Shown here: positions 55,301 to 58,300 of the stretch, piece by piece | Layout: the number at the start of each line of letters is the position of its first letter | Numbering within the stretch: the stretch's first letter is position 1 | Assembly (NCBI GenBank): GCA_963978545.1 | Contig: OZ021722.1 | Location: 106,541,442-106,605,441 of the forward strand | Source of the DNA: Linyphia triangularis | Taxonomy: Eukaryota; Arthropoda; Arachnida; Araneae; Linyphiidae | DNA length: 64,000 nt | Direction of reading: 5' to 3' | Program-made: the position numbers and the translations under genes | The notes under the pieces: model-generated | What the model was told of the DNA's origin: nothing | The model's input: the letters and a program-made list of their open reading frames with translations, nothing else | The model's database searches: none

Positions 55301-58300
55301 TAGTGTGTGAATAGAAAATTAAGAATGTGGTTCTGCTCCTTCATCATATTAGTGACAAAAGCATTTGATGCAAATAGACTTGCACTTATTCTTAAAGTAC
55401 TGCTGAAATACAATTGAAAACCATATATCTGAATAAATATTTTGCTAACATTTCTTATATTTTTTTTTTTTTAACCCTTAGCACTCTGCTGTCCCACGAG
55501 GGGACATCGTAATTCTAGCATATCACTTGGATGTCCCCTCTCAGGGGACATTAAAGTTTATTAGTGATTACGAGAATGAACTTATTCCAGCACAACTTTT
55601 TGAGAAATGCATGTTTCCTTGAAGTTTTCTCTTCAAATGGCACAAGAAATCAAATCAAAATATGGTAAATTACTAAGATATATAAAAAAATATATATCAA
55701 CGGGTTTTGTGTCAGAAGAGAACGGGAGAAGTGTGCTCACGACGGTCCGAGCACTTCTCTGCTCCACTGAAAAGGAACAATAAAGAGAGCTTTTAGATGA
55801 TTTGGTTTGTGAAAATTGTCATTTACTTGAGTAAGGGCAACGCTAGGGCCAAGCTGCGCCGAGAGAGAATTTGTAGAAGAAAGGTTGGTATGCGAGCATG
55901 CTTCACACTGTATGGTGCAATTTCTAAACATAAATATACAAGAAAAAAATAATCAAACACCAATGACACATTACAAGTTTGCCAAAATATTTATAGATCA
56001 GTTGAGAAGCGATTTCCATGAAGCGAGAATACCTCCATCCACATCTTTGGCAGACAATAGACTAAATAATAAGCTACATATTCCTGATGTGGAAGAAAGA
56101 AAACGGGATGGTATTCTTTGTTCTGACAAAGAAACACCTGGTGGATGATGTCAAACTACTTATTATTGTCAAACGTGCACAAATCAGCCTGCAAAGCATA
56201 TTGGGGAGTGTTTCAAAGTTCATCATACTGCACAAAATAAAAAAATATATATATACTATATTGATTTTTTTGCAAATATATATTTCTTGATGCCAACCAC
56301 TTCATATAAGTTTAATATCATTATAATATGTTACTTGGTTCCAATACTATACTAAATAATATGAGGATTCATAAATACCACAAAATCGCACTGAGTAGCT
56401 GATAGCTAACGTCCAGAATGGTTCGAAATGCAAAGGGTTGATTTTGCAATGTTATCAATGCACGTTTGATAATAATAAGACAATATCGACACTTAGTATT
56501 GGTACCTTGTAAACTAACCATGCTCTACTCTAACAAAACCATGTATTTTAATAATAGTAGGGTTATATGCTCAACTTATTATAATTTTTTTATGTCAAAC
56601 AACAGCTAACCAGGCCGAGACATACAGCTTAACATGGATTCTGAACCACAATGAATATCCATGCCTAACCCCAGAGCTAACGTCCAGAATAGTTCGAAAT
56701 GCAAAGGGTTGATTTTGCAATGTTATCAATGCACGTTTGATAATAATAAGACAATATCGACACTTAGTATTGGTACCTTGTAAGCTAACCATGCTCTCCT
56801 CTAACAAAACCATGTATTTTAATGATAGTAGGGTTATATGCTCAACAACTAATTATTATTTTTTTGTGTATAACAAAAGCTAATCAGGCCGAGACATACA
56901 GCTTAACATGGATTCTGAACCACAATGAATATCCATGCCTAAATCCAGAGCTAACGTCCAGAATGGTTCGAAATGCAAAGGGTTAATTTTACAATGTTTT
57001 AATCGACAATTAGTATTGGTACCTTGTAAGCTAACCATGCTCTCCTCTAACAAAACCATGTATTTTAATGATAGTAGGGTTATATGCTCAACAACTAATT
57101 ATTATTTTTTTGTGTATAACAAAAGCTAATCAGGCCGAGACATACAGCTTAACATGGATTCTGAACCACAATGAATATCCATGCCTAAATCCAGAGCTAA
57201 CGTCCAGAATGGTTCGAAATGCAAAGGGTTAATTTTACAATGTTTTAATCGACAATTAGTATTGGTACCTTGTAAGCTAACCATGCTCTCCTCTAACAAA
57301 ACCATGTATTTTAATGATAGTAGGGTTATATGCTCAACAACTAATTATTATTTTTTTGTGTATAACAAAAGCTAATCAGGCCGAGACATACAGCTTAACA
57401 TGGATTCTGAACCACAATGAATATCCATGTCTAACCCCAGAGCTAACGTCCAGAATGGGTCGAAATGCAAAGGGTTAATTTTACAATGTTTTAATCGACA
57501 ATTAGTATTGGTACCTTGTAAGCTAACCATGCTCTCCTCTAACAAAACCATGTATTTTAATGATAGTAGGGTTATATGCTCAACAACTAATTATTATTTT
57601 TTTGTGTATAACAAAAGCTAATCAGGCCGAGACATACAGTTTAACATGGATTCTGAACCACAATGAATATCCATGCCTAACCCCAGAGCTAACGTCCAGA
57701 ATGGTTCGAAATGCAAAGGGTTGATTTTGCAATGTTATCAATGCACGTTTGATAATAATAAGACAATATCGACACTTAGTATTGGTACCTTGTAAGCTAA
57801 CCATGCTCTCCTCCAACAAAACCATGTATTTTAATGATAGTAGGGTTATATGCTCAACAACTAATTATTATTTTTTTGTGTATAACAAAAGCTAATCAGG
57901 CCGAGACATACAGCTTAACATGGATTCTGAACCACAATGAATATCCATGCCTAACCCAGGATTCCAAACAGGCACCTTAGGCATGCAAGGCCAGAGCACT
58001 AGCCCCACAATCATCAGGTGGCCATGCACTATAAAGAAACTTAAGGCAAAAGTCAAAATATGACTTTCTGAGATTGAAATTTTCTGACATAACAAGAAAA
58101 AAATATTGATACGATTCGGACCACGGTCTATTCCTAGTTGACGTTAAAATATCGCCAAGCCGATTTGGCGCTGTTTTGTAGGCGATACAGTTCTAAATTT
58201 GGCAACCCCATTTTTTTTATTGACATGCTTTGGCTTCAACCTTTCTATACCACAAATCATGGAGCTGGTTCGTTTCTCAATTTCTCATATTGGAATTCCG

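Noticed and set aside
56935..57621. Three identical 64-codon plus-strand open frames as a gene family
   Set aside because: They are the same reading frame repeated every 246 bp in the tandem array and lack protein features.
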